64,000 nt of DNA from Trichuris trichiura (lineage: Eukaryota > Nematoda > Enoplea > Trichinellida > Trichuridae): positions 186,001 to 250,000 of the forward strand of contig JBAJFE010000023.1 in the NCBI GenBank assembly GCA_037903355.1, in the 5' to 3' direction. Shown here one piece after another: positions 54,996-64,000 of this stretch (position 1 is its first letter; the number at the start of each line of letters is the position of its first letter). Below the pieces are notes generated by a model. It had not been told where the DNA came from and ran no database searches. It worked only from the letters and a program-made list of their open reading frames with translations. The position numbers were made by a program, and so were the translations under genes.

Positions 54996-57900
54996 TCATA
55001 ACGGATGGCCGGCGGCGGCCTTAAGCGAATGAGACGCCTTCACTTCCTTACCCGGATTTTGCAACATATTACGCCATTGTTCAAGACAACTCTTCTCGTC
55101 GGACATATTGCTCAACAATACTTCGCCGATCACTTCGTTCGAAGTGCGACTGGCCGCCCCGTCAATAACGGATACGAGCAATTTCATATTCTGCAAATCT
55201 TCCGCCTTCGACGAAATCAAAAACATTACCGCCTCTTTGAACACCGGATTGCTGGTGCCCCGTATTATTCTTGTCTGCTTCGTTTGAACAACACCGTTCT
55301 GGTCCAAAGTTATACGAACGAACGGATCTGCAAACCAACAACTTTTGCATAAATGATAAACAGACGCGTACGATCAGCGGAGAACAAACCCATTTTTGGG
55401 AAACCGTCAATACTCTTTCAATTGTACGGAAAAGCTTTGACAAGGGAAAGTTTTTTTTAATAAAAATTAATTTAAATTCAGTTAACCCTTAAGCCTTTGC
55501 CGCTTTTTGGGGGTTTCATTAACGCGTCCAAACCTACCGCAGCCACGCGAGCGAAAAAATTAGAAAAGATTAATCGACATCGATGAATGAGTAGTAGGCA
55601 AAAAATTTGCATACAATAATTGTTGACCCGCACATAGCTGACAACCATTACTGTAAGCTGGAATCGATTAAGCGGCGTACAATTGAGAGTGAATGGTAAA
55701 ATCGTTGTTGCATGCTGGGGAAAAAATGAATAAATATTAGGCATAAGCCGAAACGCCCATTCATTCATTCATTCGCAATGCGTGTCCGTATACGGACATA
55801 AATTAGCATATTGTTTCTTCAAAAACTGCCATTCTTTTCCGCACTGCTTGGAGCGTAAAGGCAATATTTATCGTAAGAAATATCAATAGGGCGAACGTTC
55901 CTTTTTTGGCCAACGCCGTTTAAGCGTCGTTTAAAACAGTACCTCATTGGCTCATTGGCTTTTCCTTTAATGGGCATTTTGTACGACACTTCAAAGGAGA
56001 ACAATTTAAGTTTAGGACAGTTTTATCAATCGATCAATGCAATATGCGACTTTGACTATAGTTGAAATTCGTTTGCCAACCAATGACTGTTAGTAGATGA
56101 GCGACGCTCGATGAGGCGGGAAAAAAGTTAAATTTTTTCCATTTTGGGCAGCGGATTATTTAAATCGCCTATAGACAAGAAAAAGATGTTCCCCGTAATG
56201 GATTTGAATTCATTATTTCAACAACTGGCCGAATAGCGTGAAGCGCTGAGTCGTTACTGAGCTTACAGCGGATAATCGATTTTGAAATATTCGCAAAAAA
56301 GCCCATATAAGGCAGTGTTACGATAAAAGGTTACCAGCGCAGAGAGGTATTGCAACTTAAGTGGAATCCTAAAAAAGGAGGAAAGCGCTCGCCATTTGCG
56401 CATATCATTTAATTACGCGTTGATCATTAAAGCTTCTTGTCGTCGTCGTCATACTTCAAAACGAAGACCGCGTCGTTAAGGCGCGAAAAGACAACTCCAT
56501 TCAATAGTATACAGATGAATTTCAATTTGGTCGAATCGCGCCACCAGTTGCCATCATCTTTTAGCTGACGCGCCTATCAAACGTTCCCTCAAAATGGGAC
56601 AGTTGCTGCTCTAATCCAAATTATCGATTTATTCCTTTTTAATTTTAGCCTTTCATAGTTCGTTTGACGCGCAACAGCCGTAAGTGCAATTTGCCTCGTC
56701 ATTTCTTGACAATGTGCTTTACTGGTTCCTGTGCGCGGTCGTAAGAATACAAAATCTCAAATATCCGCCGCCCTTTTTGGCAAAGCAAATATTAGAATGA
56801 CCTCCTCGCCAACCGGAAATGAAACCCACTTCCTTCTTTCCTTTCTAGAGGGCGCTCTAGTCTCGTTTAAGAGGACTCGCTCTTCCTAAAACATGACACA
56901 GTTTCGCTTGTTCGTCCTTGCAATTGTAACAGCCGTTCCAAGAACGACTGGCACGGTAGGACGTTGTCATTCAACATGTGTAAACGGGGGAACGGTTTTT
57001 TCCTTATTTGGGCAGCGAAGGCGTCTCGAACCAATTAACGTATTCAAAAATTTCGCAAATCAAATAAAATTGAAAAACCGCCGATTCGGACGTCAAAAAA
57101 GAAGTACGAACGAGCAGCCAAGGGAGACGCCTCATTAATGTTCATTCAAAACCGACCGCCCTTTTACGAACGCCACCAATGACCTCGCGCGTTCGTTCAT
57201 CGCTTATCTGTTAATGACCTTTTTCAACTTTTAGGCAAAAAACGTCGGTCGCGTAAGGTTGCGTAACGGACGCGCAATGAATGAATGATTCCAAATTGGA
57301 TGCGAAATGAAAGTTGAGCAATGGCGTTCAACTTTGCGCCAACGTGGACCACCATTAGCAAAAGCTCTTTCGGGCTGTTGACTTGCAAATCAATTATTTT
57401 GCGTTGCAGGTGGCGGCCGTTGAATTGATTGAAAATCTTGTTGTCCCCTATACGCTTTGCTCGCTCGCTTGCACTTACAACTAATGCTAGCGCGGCTAAC
57501 ACCTGCAGGCATTTGCATAATCTGAAGCGCACCGACGCAACCTTTTTTGCCGCCAAGCCGAAGCGCGTTTTAACAACATTAGCACTTCGAACGAATGAAT
57601 AACATTTCGCTTATGCTTATTGGGTCATAAAGCTCTCCACTTAACACTGCAATGACGACGATCGTTAGCCAAATGCTTACAAAACGCTTGTTCGGTTGAA
57701 GCGTATAATTTGGCAAATTAAATTTTTTTTTGAAATTTTCAAATCTTCATTTGCTTACCTGGCAAACCGCTAATTTCAAAACGCGGCAAATCGTCAATTT
57801 TGGCAATATTGACCGTCAGCCGACGAGCGGCCGTCTCCAAACATGCGCTTAAGTGAATTCGTCCCAACTTCTGTAAAACAAAAAAGAACAATTGTCACAA

Positions 57901-60378
57901 AGTAGAATATAATTAGGCGACCGTCCTGAGGCATCATTGGATACATATATATATGTATATATATATATATATGAAAGGGAAACAAATGAAATGTCCCTAT
58001 GACGTCATTGGCTGCTTCCGTCAACCGTTAATTAACAGACCACCTAATGATCGGCTGATTTTGATGAATGCTGACAAGTCTCAAGCGAACGCAAGTCCGC
58101 CTCAACTATTTCAAGTAAACAAACTTTCAACAGCTAAATGGGACGACGTACAAACTTTTCCCGCGTAAAACTCCAACTTGGGCCCATCTCCTTCTCGCTT
58201 CCCTCATTGGCCATTTCGACTATTTAAAAACGAGGACAGACATTAACATTTTTTTGCATAATATTAACACTTGCCGCCCATTGGCATTTCGCTTTTTTTC
58301 TTCTTCTACCTTCTCTACTTAGGCTTCGGCTGTCTCCAAAAGCGCCCCATGTCTTTAAGGGAACCCTTTACGCAAAGAGGCCACCTGTCAAGGAGAAGGT
58401 TTTGCTCCGTTACCAATGATTGATCAATGGGTGTTCCCTACGGAAAAAACGGACGAGATTCGTCGGCTCAATTGCGCGCAAGGCAAGGCGAAACGCAGCG
58501 AAGGGATTGCGCCCCTTTTTGGGCATTCAAGCAACGCTGGTCACGCCAAACTATCGGGATTTCCTTAAAGGCGCATATTACGGGGGCAATTCAATGACGA
58601 ATGGGCAATAGGCTTTTCGTGCCAAATAGCCATCATAAATATCTCAACTTCCCAAGTCGTCTGTCTGTCGCTAACTACGCAATAGCGCGCCATATATAGG
58701 CAAGCTTAGAATATAACCAAATATGGGCAAAGGGGAAAAAACTGCTTTGCTCTTAAAAAATAAAATCTGAAAGGAAGCACCCGAGTGACGATGAGTGCAT
58801 AGCTTAAGGGCATACCTAAGTGCTTACCTTGAGCTGTCTGGGAATCAAACTACGCACAAAATGGATCTCGTGCTTGGACGTCAGCTCGTTGACTGTCCAC
58901 AAAGGTAGCTTAACTTCTCCAACGACCAAATCGTGATGAAATTGTTTGTTGGTACGATGGCAAAGACGAATTTCGACACTTTTCGTTCGAATGTCGTCCG
59001 TGTCAATGTTGACAAAAAAGAATTCCTCATTGTACACCGTATCGTTGCTACGTTTGACCAGTCGGTGACTTTTCTGCTTTTGCGTCTTTCCAGGGGACAG
59101 AAACACTTTCAAAAAGGTGCTCAACTCCAAGTCGGGCCTCAAATTGGCCGCCAAACCTTCGGCTTTGGCAATCGATACCCGAAGCCTTCTACGAACCGGA
59201 AAGTACTGGACGGAAAAATGAAGTAAGCCAAGATCGCATGCCGACGGTCGTCTTTCCAATGGCGGGACAATATTGTTGGCATTAGGCCAAGAACTTCGTT
59301 TGGCACCTTCGGTTAATTTGCCTGGACGAGCAACAGTAGAAGTCTGCCCCGGTGAATAAGCATTCAACCTTGTTGCCGACGAGCTGGTTAATAACGATGG
59401 TTCCGGACTACCGGCGGGTTCCTCCTTTTCGCTTCGAGCTGTACATATGCTTTCAACGCTTCTTGACCCTTTGGTAATAATGGATATCGGCTTGTGGTCA
59501 ACATCCTCCTCGTCGTTGACGTCATCAACATCGTTGTCGCTCGTTTTGGAAAAGATGGAACATCGCCTAAATATAGCTTCCAAGCTACCAATGGGCACTT
59601 CAAGATTTTGTTGCCTTTCAACCGGTTTGCCAGTTTGAGCCGCCAGAACGTTGTTCATACTCATATGGCGAGTAGTTGAATTTCTGCTAAGCCCAAATGA
59701 TTGCTCGTCGGGTGCCGCCAAGGCTTTTCCGTTGCTTTGCAATTGCATGCTCAACTTTCTGCACGACGATGACGGTTCAGGCAGAGAAGGCAACTTTCTG
59801 CCTCTACGACACGGCGACGGATTCGTTTGCAAAAGAGATACGTCCGTAGTTGAACTTGGAGTGGACGAATCCAAAAAGTCGCTGTCCACAAGATGCGATT
59901 CTCTCGAGGGTGGACTGTCGTCGTCGTCGTCTTCATCGCTATCCATATCTCTTGGCGACTCGCCTGAACCAACGACAAGGAGTATGGGAGTTGGTGGTAA
60001 AAGTCGACGTTGTGAGCTCGACTTCCCGCGGGAATGACTACTGCTCAATATTTGCTCATCTTTTCCAATAGTCTTCTTTATCGGACCGTGAAATCCGCAC
60101 CGGTGCTCATCGATATCATCAGACGACGACACGTCATGAATCCAACGGTCACTCATCTGCAAAGCGCATCCGCTATTCAACCGACTTTGCTGTTGCGAGT
60201 CTGTTGTCGCTGTGGTCACATATCCTTTAGCGCTGCATGATCTTTCTTTAGTTCTTTGACGGCTCAGATGAGTTTGCTTTGGCGATATCCGATTGGCATT
60301 ATTAATTGATTCCAAATTGCAGGAAGGTGAACTGCGAGCTCGTCTAGGATCACCTGGCGGTTGTCGTCTTCCGTGCAT
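54996..60378 (-). CDS. Synaptotagmin-like tandem C2-domain protein (3 exons, 664 aa)
   Basis: Exons 58828-60378, 57759-57870 and 54996-55327 (phases 0 and 1). The first about 380 residues are Ser/Pro/Asp-rich and probably disordered, with no membrane segment. C2A is about residues 382-515: GLLHFSVQYFPVRRRLRVSI, FLKVFLSPGKTQKQKSHRLV, NDTVYNEEFFFV, LVVGEVKLPL. C2B is about 518-650: GRIHLSACLETAARRLTVNI, LPDPFVRITLDQNGVVQTKQ, SNPVFKEAVMF, VIGEVLLSN, EQWRNMLQNPGKEV, the last matching the synaptotagmin C2B tail. Calcium-ligand aspartates are largely missing: C2A has LSTFLKV for SDPYVKV and LCHRTNK for VYDFDRF; C2B keeps DP and one Asp of loop 3 (VIDGAAS). The protein is therefore probably a calcium-independent membrane/SNARE adaptor, like Syt14/16 or TC2N; which one is not clear. 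The large introns (57871-58827 and 55328-57758) hold a (TA)n tract and a possible nested gene. Confidence 0.85.
56893..57138 (+). CDS. Candidate small secreted peptide gene nested in an intron of the C2 gene
   Basis: 81 codons. MTQFRLFVLAIVTAVPRTTG is a plausible cleavable signal peptide, followed by VGRCHSTCVNGGT (two Cys, a CxNGG EGF-like fragment) and a basic region with dibasic/tribasic sites (RRR, KKR-like near the end: GRQKRSTNEQPRETPH) as in neuropeptide or toxin-like precursors. A polypyrimidine acceptor CTTTCCTTTCTAG lies about 40 bases upstream, suitable for trans-splicing. It is on the opposite strand, inside the intron 55328-57758. Evidence is only compositional. Confidence 0.3.
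   Translation: MTQFRLFVLAIVTAVPRTTGTVGRCHSTCVNGGTVFSLFGQRRRLEPINVFKNFANQIKLKNRRFGRQKRSTNEQPRETPH
57947..57972. repeat. (TA)n microsatellite in C2 gene intron
   Basis: ATACATATATATATGTATAT followed by further TA units. It lies within the first intron of the tandem C2 gene. Confidence 0.85.
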
Positions 60379-61635
60379 CGTCGTTGTTTAAAACAAAGAA
60401 ACGTCTTTGCCTTCTTTAGCCGGCAGATCGAATCTGTATTCCGGCTATAGGAGATGACGAATCAGTGACGCCAAATTCTTTAATCACTTAATAAATCTTT
60501 AATCGCACTTTAGCTACCGGCGATGATGCGGCTATTGATTGGCCGGCTTTGACAAGCATTGGCGATTCCAAGAGTTCTCATCGGTTTGCTTGGCAGCGGC
60601 AGCAGCTTTTGCTTTGCAAGTTGGTGGCCGCAGCCGGTTTGAACCAATCGAAGCGATCGAATCTTCAACGTTTCTCCAACACTTCTTCTTCTTCTTCCGT
60701 GTTGTGACGCTACGTCGGACTGCTTCAAAGCGGTTCCAATTCAACTCATGATTCCATTCCAACAACGAATTTGAACGCTGATTGGAGCAACCCGTTGTTA
60801 GCTGTGCAAGCTTTGCTTAGCAACGTTGCTTGAACGACGACCGCTTTCGCTGGGCAACGACGGACAAGTTGTCCGCTTGGTCAACTAGGCGGGGCTTCAA
60901 TTCCAACTTTTGCTTGCAATGGAACAGCCAAAAAAGTTGTTACCTAAGCGCTGAAAAAGTGCCGTCACAATCCACCCTTGATTGACCAACAGGGAGGCAA
61001 ACCCTTGGGATACATTTACCGGCGGCGCCCTCAAAGCGACACTGGCGCCAACATGCCAAAACGCTATTACGTAAGTTGATGCTGAAAATGGAATCATTTC
61101 AAACAAAAAACAGCAACCTTACGTCATTGCTACGCTGCTCCTTTGATAGGGAAAAGGGGAATGCTTCAACTTTTCGTCCAACGAGACTTGTTGTTTTATT
61201 AGCGGCTCACCTCCATTACAATTGCAGTCGCTAAAGAAGAAAAAAAACATTATTTACGCCTTAGGAGCAGGTAAGGCGTCCGCCTTTGTTGGACGCCCCC
61301 AAAGCAACATTCAACTTTCAACAACGCGTCAGCGCGCGCAACTCAATTCGCTCATTAATATTTACAAAGCAAACAGCCCAAATGTGGGCATGCGGTAAAG
61401 CATCGTCGTCGTCGTCGTCGTTGGGCGCTGCCGCATTCCCGCGCAACGCTTAGCCTGCAAGGAACAGTGCCGTTGCCCTTTCTTTAAAGCAAAAGCGGCG
61501 GTCAACCAATGCTCGTCAACGGAAAAATGTCACTAATGCAAATCCGCCAGCAAAATTCAATTTCCCATAATGAGACACAGCGACCGCTACGCGATCGATC
61601 AATAGTCTTCCAAGGACGGGCGTTGCTGACACAGA
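60379..61635. other. Upstream region of the tandem C2 gene
   Basis: Contains a (GTC)n/(CGT)n-type run near 61404 and frames under 80 codons on both strands (for example 60897-61106, -), none with a recognisable feature. The promoter of the C2 gene is presumed in the first few hundred bases. Confidence 0.4.
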
Positions 61636-62525
61636 GCTTTTGGATATTTGCCAAAGTTTGAATTTTTGAAAAATTTGCATAAAGCTGTGCTGACGACGCC
61701 AAGAAGACTGCGCGTGGCGTCGCGGCGACAAGAAAAAACAAAGCGCGCTTTTGGACATTTGCCAAAGTTTGAATGTTTGAAAAATTTGCATAGAGCTCTA
61801 CTTACTACGCCGAGAAGACAGCGCGCGGCGATAAGAAAAACAAAGTACGCTTTTGGACATTTGCCAAAGTTTGAATTTTTTAAAAATTTGCATACAGCCC
61901 AGCTTACTACGCTGAGAAGACAGCGCGTGGCGACAAGAAAAACAAAGTACGCTTTTGGACATTTGCCAAAGTTTGAATTTTTGAAAAATTTGCATAGAGC
62001 TCTACTTACTACGCCGAGAAGACAGCGCGTGGCGTCTTCTCAGCGTAGTAAGCAGAGCCGTATGCAAATTTTTCAAAAATTCAAACTTTGGCAAATGTCC
62101 AACGATGCTCGTGGCGACAAGAAAAACAAAGTACGCTCTTGGACATTTGCCAAAGTTTGAATTTTTGAAAAATTTGCATAAAGCCCAGCTTACTACGCTG
62201 AGAAGACAGCGCGTGGCGTCGCGGCGATAAGAAAAACAAAGTACGCTTTTGGAAATTTGCCAACGCTTGAATTTTTGAAAATTTGCATAAAGTTCTACTT
62301 AGTACGCTGAGAAAACTGGGCGTGGCGTCAAGCAGAGCCCTATGCAAATTTTTCAAAAATTCAAACGTTGGCAAATGTCCAAGGCTGCTCGTGGCGATAA
62401 AAAAAACAAAGTACGCTTTTGGACATTTGCCAAAGTTTGAATTTTTGAAAAATTTGCATAAAGCCCAGCTTACGACGCTGGGAAGAGTGCGCGTGGCGTC
62501 GCGGCGATATGAAAAAACAAAGTAG
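61636..62525. repeat. Tandem/inverted satellite-like array, about 102-111 bp units
   Basis: Direct units start with GCTTTTGGACATTTGCCAAA at 61636, 61747, 61849, 61951, 62135 (GCTCTTGG variant), 62245 and 62415. Each runs on as GTTTGAATTTTTGAAAAATT TGCATA, then TACTACGCNGAGAAGACAGC and GTGGCGATAAGAAAAACAAA GTAC. Two partial units lie in the opposite orientation at about 62033-62107 and 62331-62390, sharing the ATGCAAATTTTTCAAAAATT CAAAC strand. Spacing is 111, 102 and 102 bp for the first units. Long frames stay open on both strands across the array (170 codons + at 61648-62160; 181 codons - at 62081-62626), which is expected when unit length is a multiple of three and is not taken as coding evidence. 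Confidence 0.85.
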
Positions 62526-64000
62526 GCGTCCGCGCGGGCAATTGGTGGAATTTGGCGCGAAAAGGCTGCCCCGTTTTTTGCCACTCCTTTCAAGGAGATT
62601 GGACAACTGTTGAATAACGGCTGCAAGGAAAGTTAACTTTGGCTTTGACGCAATGGTCTCGCGAGATTTTGCTTTGACCAAAAAAAGAAGACAAGCAAAA
62701 ATGGTTCGACTTGTTGGCCGGCCAATTTTTGAAATGTCCAATCGCGTTGGCGCCTACGATAAAGGTTGGCTGCTGCTGTGCTGCGCCGTCTTGGAAAAAC
62801 TTGATTTCAACGGCAAACGCAACGCGACAACGACCACTTCCAATTGTCACCGCGCATTCAATTCCGGCAAGACCGGCTTAAAGCGGCAATCGAATAGCCG
62901 CTGCCGCCGACGTCGTCGTCTTTCTGTTCATCCTTAAAAAATTGGATGATCGCTGCTACCGCAATGACGACGACGATGACAATTTGAGCAGTACGCTTGA
63001 ACAAGCAAAATTTAAAGGGGCGAAAACATTTGTACGGCTTCGATAAGAAATCCGGCAATGCTGTCGCCGGTAAAACCTTTAGGCTATCACGAACGGTTAA
63101 CCAATTCGTCTTACTTTGCTTGTTAAAAAAAAATCCAAATCGGCCAGCCTAAAGGAGGACATTGGCAATGTATGAGAAGACCCGCACACTTCCTTCCTTT
63201 GAAGGAAATATGCCAAATTACTTTGCCCGAAGAGGGATGTGTCCCATCGACTGACGGTAACAGCTTTCGTTGTCTTTTTTTAAATTGAAATATACAGTAA
63301 AATAAGGAAGGCGTAAGAAACTTGTTGACGTTGAAACGAGTCTCTTACAATGGTCGCTTGAAAGTTTTGTAGACAACAGACGATGACCACATTTCGCTAG
63401 TCGATGATAGGAAGGAGGCCGTTGAAGCGGTCGACCGGCAAACAGACGAAAGGCGGTCGAAGCTCCAATCGACCGGAATGAATAGTCTTAGCGTTAACTG
63501 GTCAACGAAACGAACAGAAAACTGCTGCCGCGCCCGATTTATTCTACGTGGCGCGTTTAGAGGAGGTCGTACACATTTTTGGAAAACTTCTCCTTCTTGC
63601 CAATAACAACAGTTGGCCAAAGCGAATGCGCGGGGATAAAGTTGGGTGCGCGCTGACCCAACAAACGTATTGCGGCGGAAACATATCTCGGTGGAACAAA
63701 AACGCACCGAAAGCCTAGGCGGTAATTTCATTTGTCACACACACGCATGTGTTAAATTTACGTCGTCATTTCGTTTCGAGGCGATTGCCAACTTTTTAAG
63801 CATTACGACGAGCGCAAACGAGAAAAATCGGCGCTTGCAAAGCGCAATTGGAGCGCCGTAAAGGAAGCGAGATAAATGTTTGCCCCTTTTCCACCTCCGC
63901 GCAAAGTGCGCATGTTGTGCGCATCTCTATCCGGACAAACCTGCCGCCATGATGACGACGCGACGAAATGCCAAAAGTATCTATCGCGCGCGCAACGCTT
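62526..64000. other. Right-edge stretch, no gene called
   Basis: Two frames deserve mention but not a call: 62858-63058 (-), whose translation has a membrane-like IVIVVVIAVAAIIQFF but no ATG, and 63345-63731 (-, 128 codons from an ATG) with no recognisable motif. Either could be an exon of a gene running off the right edge. Confidence 0.3.

Noticed and set aside
59388..60071. Frames of 60-128 codons on + strand opposite the C2 gene's first exon
   Set aside because: Shadows of the 517-codon coding exon on the minus strand.
61648..62626. 170- and 181-codon frames over the tandem array
   Set aside because: Both strands are open because the unit length is close to a multiple of three; no independent coding evidence.
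63345..63731. 128-codon frame from an ATG on - strand
   Set aside because: No recognisable domain or splice context; could be part of a gene beyond the window but cannot be supported here.
1..64000. tRNA, rRNA, spliced-leader RNA genes and CRISPR arrays
   Set aside because: Looked for B-box-like GGTTCGAATCC words, the nematode SL sequence and regularly spaced direct repeats; none found that would support a call.

Overview
The window reads as a gene-poor stretch of a nematode nuclear genome. Three observations support this. There are three cuticle-collagen genes with the nematode layout: an N-terminal membrane segment, a furin-type RxxR site, and interrupted Gly-X-Y blocks bounded by Cys clusters. 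Spliceosomal introns are short (mostly 47-130 nt, GT..AG, typically with TTTTAG or TTTCAG acceptors). Degenerate TTAGGC telomere-type repeats (the nematode telomere unit) are scattered through the noncoding DNA. The very short introns and unremarkable base composition would suit a clade I (Trichuris-like) worm, but that placement is inference.

Layout: a collagen gene running off the left edge (1-453, -); about 12 kb with no convincing gene but with two foldback elements; a complete collagen gene (12574-13522, -); a candidate small secreted protein (14785-15159, -); a repeat-rich block at 15.8-19.9 kb (telomere-like array, hairpins, a pogo-like MITE, foldback elements); a 12-exon gephyrin-like gene (20397-24936, -); a two-exon dsRNA-binding-like protein (25961-26458, +); a third collagen (28296-29464, -); about 8 kb of mainly repeats; a 7-exon Samp1/TMEM201/Ima1 inner nuclear membrane protein (37434-40099, +); a LEPROT/Vps55 endosomal protein (41639-42287, -); a block with decayed LINE reverse-transcriptase copies (45-46.7 kb); an unknown nuclear-type basic protein (48009-48849, +); a 10-exon 6-phosphogluconate dehydrogenase (49791-52357, +); a Ser/Thr-rich single-membrane-span protein (52877-53404, +); and a synaptotagmin-like tandem C2 protein (54996-60378, -). 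A 0.9 kb tandem/inverted repeat array sits at 61.6-62.5 kb.

The genes are mostly unrelated single-copy housekeeping or structural genes plus a dispersed trio of collagens. There is no sign of an operon-style functional cluster. The most unusual items are: (i) the gephyrin-like gene, whose G (MogA) domain is intact while the fused E (MoeA) domain has lost its signature motifs although the reading frame is preserved over 12 exons; (ii) foldback elements that share one core sequence; and (iii) at least two dispersed repeat families that each carry telomere-like units internally.

Exon models were made by hand from splice signals, reading-frame phase and remembered family consensus. No search, alignment program or transcript data was available.
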